Shown here piece by piece: positions 60,592-64,000 of a DNA stretch of 64,000 nt. This DNA is from Mesostigma viride (taxonomy: Eukaryota; Streptophyta; Mesostigmatophyceae; Mesostigmatales; Mesostigmataceae): the NCBI GenBank assembly GCA_009746045.1, contig RPFO01000076.1, positions 1,965,096 to 2,029,095 of the forward strand, written 5' to 3'. The notes below the pieces were generated by a model. It did no database searches. It worked only from the letters and a program-made list of their open reading frames with translations, and was not told the DNA's origin. The position numbers were made by a program, and so were the translations under genes. Every line of letters begins with the position of its first letter. The stretch's first letter is position 1.

Positions 60592-61258
60592 GGTGTTTTC
60601 GTGGCCCCCGGCTGTGTCCTTGCATGCCTAAAACGCAAAGGAACGAAGGGGCACCGACCGCGTCTGACTGTCGAGCTAGCCAACGGACCGCGTGGGCCAT
60701 TCCCGCGGCTACGCATGCGTCAGTTATGTTAACCGTCCAATTTGGGTAATCTATGTAACCGCAGCTTCTTGATGCGGATTCAATGCTACTCGAACATGAT
60801 GTCACCTTAGCACCGTTAACCATGGCAGTGAGAGGCCCGAATCCGATACTGTACGCCTTATTAGCCCCTTAGCCTGTCAACGTCACACCAGTGTGTGACC
60901 ACCTTCATTCAGGATTCGGTGATACTTATTTCTTATTTCACCTCTCTGGTTTATAATTGGATACTAAATATACCGATTTCCCCGAATCCGATACTTTGCG
61001 CCATGGCGTTCAGATCAGCAGGATTCGCTCCTAAAGTAAGATCCTGTCGACTTCCGCCGGGAGAGATGATTGACGGTAGATTGGCCAAGATCGGACGGAG
61101 TTCCTTTTTGCCGCGCAAAATTGACATCCGCAATTAGCACAGTGCCGTTGTGCGAATTCAAAACTTGCGCCTTGTCATTAAGAAATGACAACGGCGCCAA
61201 GGATGGAGCACGCAAACGCGTTAATGTCGGCTGGGGGTGGTCTGGTTAGTGGGGAAGA
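60592..61258. promoter_or_regulatory. Intergenic region between divergent genes
   Basis: No gene recognised. It separates the minus-strand transposase (start 60,476) and the plus-strand gene at 61,259 and should hold both promoters. CCGAATCCGATACT occurs twice (about 60,838 and 60,982). Confidence 0.4.
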
Positions 61259-63763
61259 ATGGTGGCCGCCGATCCAGTAAAGTGGGCAAAATTTCGTGCC
61301 GCCAAGTCCGTAGAACTACACCCTCTGAAGCATGTGCAAGCCGATAGTCGGCTGCGGACTCTTAGGGAAGTCACCGCGGCGCAATCGAAGGAGTGGTTGC
61401 TGGAGGGTGTAGCAAAGAGGGACCAAGATCAAGAACTGCTGAAGGAGGTTTGTGGTCGGATCAAGGCGATTTGTTCTGAATTCTTACCTCTACTGGCCCA
61501 GGACGAGTTAAATGATGCAAAGGCCTATTACTCTGCTGCCGTTGCGGCGGAGAGCAGCAGGAAACTGAATGAAGTCCTGAACGGACCGACAGCGGCAACA
61601 ACCGCAGTGAAGCCATCTCTCCCCGATCCTCCTGCTTTGGAACCGACTGAAGCGATAGTTGAAAGGGAGCTAGCGAGGCGTCTATACATCCGAAAGCACG
61701 AGGCGCAGCTAGCGGCAAAGAGAGCTGCCAACAGAGTGGCTAAGGCTGAACAGCAACGTGCCCCGCTTGCCTGCGTAACCAACCAGCCCAAACAGGTCAT
61801 TAAACAAAGAATACTCATGAACTGCCGTGTCTTGGTATGCATCCGTTGTCTATGACGAATGCAGTCAGCAATCTTGTAGTGCAACCGTACTTTCTACTCG
61901 CCGTATGGCAATCGATAGTTTTCTGATCGAGTGCATTATTATGTTCCTTCGGATGTTGTGCTTTGTTCTTCATGGTGAACACCACAGCCGGGCGTCCAAA
62001 AAGCAAGGTCAACTGCAAAAGCCAAGTTGTCGTCAAAAGCCAACCCTGCTGAAGTCACCGCCGTTGGGACCATGCAGCTGCCTGAAAGCCTCGAGGCTGA
62101 AAGGGCCGCCCGCATTGCTGCTTTGCAGGCCCAAATGCAGGCCCAAATCGACGCAATCAATGCGCAGTTTGACAAGCAGATGAGCGCCGTGCCGGCACCC
62201 ACTGTCGTGGCCATGCCACCACCACCACTGCCAGGCTGTCCATCTGCCCCCGTGCTGGCACGTAAGTTCCCTTTTTTCCCCCTTCGGTATATACGGGCCT
62301 TACTGTTGCTTCATGGAAACTTACAAGAGTATCAATTTGCCTGTGTTTACCCTTCAACTTTGTGCATTATCTTTATGAAGTCCTACACGTTTCTTTTGTG
62401 TATATTGGTTTTCTTTGTGTTTCATTCAAGCTGACTTTTGACTTCTTTAATTGCATGTGTCTTTCCTTTTTCATCCAGCCGTGGACCTGGCTGGGACATT
62501 GACACCGGTGCTGGCGCCTGAACAGGTTCCTCTGGTGCCCATCCTGGCACCTGAACCAGGTCTACATGTGAAGCCCCACTATTCGAAGAATTTATCGCTT
62601 CTGCTCGCATGTGAGTCTCCATGTATCGATTCAAAGGCCCTGCCCCAGCCCTGCCGGGTGGATGCATCAGAAGCCCGGTCAAAGCCCGGCCCAGCCCTGG
62701 AATCCATGCTGGTGGCCGGTTGTGCGCCCACTCCGGTGGCTGCTCGTGATGGACCTGTGACGCTGTTTCCGGTGGCCAGCTCTACTTCGCCCGTGCAGCA
62801 GGCCATTCCCTGTAAGTAATATCAGATCACCTCCAATCTGGGTTGTTTTATTCTTGTCTCTTTTTGCATTGGCATACATGTATTTTACTTAGCAAGTATC
62901 TCAGTTTCTGCACTGACTATGCACTCTAATCTTCTTTTCGCTCAACCTTATTAAGACCTTACTATGTTCGTTTGCCACCATCGGCATACATAACCCCCAT
63001 TCACGAGCAGCTTCCCTGTTTCCCATTTGTAAATGCATTCCCTGTTTGTTTATATGATCCCAACAAAGTCTCTCTTTTGCAATTGATGTGTGCAGTGCCT
63101 TCGCAGGCTACTTCAAAGAGGAAGGGCATGACACCAGCAAAAGTTTCCAAGGCCCGGCGCGGATCAACAGAGACCAAGTCCCCATCTGCAACAAAGGATC
63201 CAGTCCTGCCATCGCCGCAGCCTCTAGAAGAGAACATTGCCATCCTTCCACAGCCGCCAACAGCACCTAAGACACGTGCTCAGTGCCCACCACCTTCAGA
63301 TCTGGGGTTGATGCACTACATCAAGCAGGTGCTCCCTCAGGCCACCGTGTTGCCTCTTCCAACAGAGGTGACAACGACCACCGTACCGGTTGGCACCATC
63401 ATAGCTCAAAAATGGTTGCTGAAGGCGCGCAAGCAGCTGAGATTGGGGGATGAGTTGGTGTGGGATGTAGGCCGCATTGCTATGGTCAAGCCACGGAACA
63501 AGTCCCCGTGGACGCTTGCGTTTCCTAACGGGGATGAGCCAGAATCAAGGTATTGCTTTGATCTGAGGAAATTGCACTATGGTGAGGAGGGGTCTGGCGA
63601 GCTCTCATGGGTGATGTTGGGCAATGTTACGGTGAACGACCTGCCTGGAAAGGCAGAAGAAACTAACACGAGTCAAGTGCCTTCCCCCCCGGATGTGCCA
63701 GCCCCACTGCTACCCTCCCCGGCCGTGCCAGCCCCTCTGGCCCCATGCTGCCACCCTAGTTAG
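61259..63763 (+). CDS. Four-exon gene of unknown function, divergent from the transposase
   Basis: Exon 1 starts at ATG 61,259 (MVAADPVKWAKFRAAKS) and runs to about 61,774; exon 2 about 62,008-62,261; exon 3 62,479-62,811; exon 4 63,096-63,763. The last two introns have textbook borders (GTAAGT/CAG) and keep the frame; the first is approximate. Exon 1 is helical and charged; exon 2 has a coiled coil (AARIAALQAQMQAQIDAINA); exon 3 is Pro/Ala-rich; exon 4 has a basic stretch (SKRKGMTPAKVSKARRG), then a compact domain (KWLLKARKQLRLGDELVWD ... WTLAFPNGDEPESRYCFDL) not recognised, and a Pro-rich end. It may be a second transposon protein (TnpA-like role) or an unrelated host gene; neither is shown. 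Confidence 0.5.
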
Positions 63764-64000
63764 CATTTTGGGCAACCAATATGCTAAGTGGATGCAGTTT
63801 GGAAAGACCTTTCCAACGCCGTGCTGACTGCCTGAAACAGACAAGGGACGAGAAAGATATGAGGTCCCGAAGTCCTAGCCGTCCGTGGCCGACTAGGGTA
63901 CAGTCCTCTGGTATAGTGGACAGGACACGTGGCAGGCCGTGCCTGCACAGGCCTAGCCTGACTATCACGTGACTGTGGTCCACGTAGACCAGAGGAGCAG
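63764..64000. other. No gene recognised
   Basis: 3' flank of the preceding gene. GGACACGTGGCAGGCCGTGCC near 63,925 is partly palindromic. No CACTA-type terminus or CTGAG array is seen here. Confidence 0.4.

Overview
The window is eukaryotic nuclear DNA, most likely from a green-lineage organism and perhaps an alga. The grounds are spliceosomal GT-AG introns, a two-LIM-domain protein of plant CRP type, an En/Spm (CACTA) transposase with Tnp2- and DUF4218-type regions, three LINE lineages, LTR-retrotransposon gag remnants and one integrated Polinton-like virus (PLV). The species cannot be named from the sequence. Host genes are sparse. The only clearly intact host-type gene is the LIM protein (10.1-10.9 kb); the PHD-finger ORF at 0.7-1.3 kb may be host or transposon.

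Layout. 0-9 kb: PHD-finger ORF, two broken gag-like genes, short tandem repeats and 3' scraps of LINEs. 10-11 kb: LIM gene. 11.4-19.4 kb: minus-strand L1-like LINE broken by several frameshifts and by a 1.56-kb dimeric repeat that left an 18-bp target duplication. 20.5-45.6 kb: a PLV of about 19 kb with 0.92-kb terminal inverted repeats, bordered on both sides by copies of one LINE facing outward. 45.6 kb to at least 60.5 kb: a CACTA-like transposon whose minus-strand, multi-exon transposase gene is split by a full-length LINE (47.66-53.48 kb) and by two dimeric repeat elements (54.9-56.7 and 57.4-59.4 kb). A divergent four-exon gene follows at 61.3-63.8 kb.

The PLV is the main object of interest. 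On the minus strand it encodes the capsid block: a C2H2 zinc-finger basic protein, a penton-like minor capsid protein, a small amphipathic basic protein overlapping the penton stop, the double-jelly-roll major capsid protein (frameshifted), an Ig-repeat adhesin (frameshifted), a 1077-aa fibre-like protein and two small unknowns, one with an in-frame stop. On the plus strand it encodes a coiled-coil basic protein, an A32/FtsK-type packaging ATPase, an AT-hook-like protein, a tyrosine recombinase and a 1152-aa fusion of an archaeo-eukaryotic-type primase with a superfamily-2 helicase resembling herpesvirus origin-binding proteins. No protein-primed DNA polymerase B, rve integrase or adenain-type protease was seen. 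Several genes carry a TATAC-like motif immediately upstream of ATG, and each TIR carries three strong hairpins. The element looks recently integrated and only lightly decayed.

Across the window many reading frames are broken by single-base indels (LINEs, gags, viral capsid and adhesin genes). Some of this is real decay and some could be residual assembly error.
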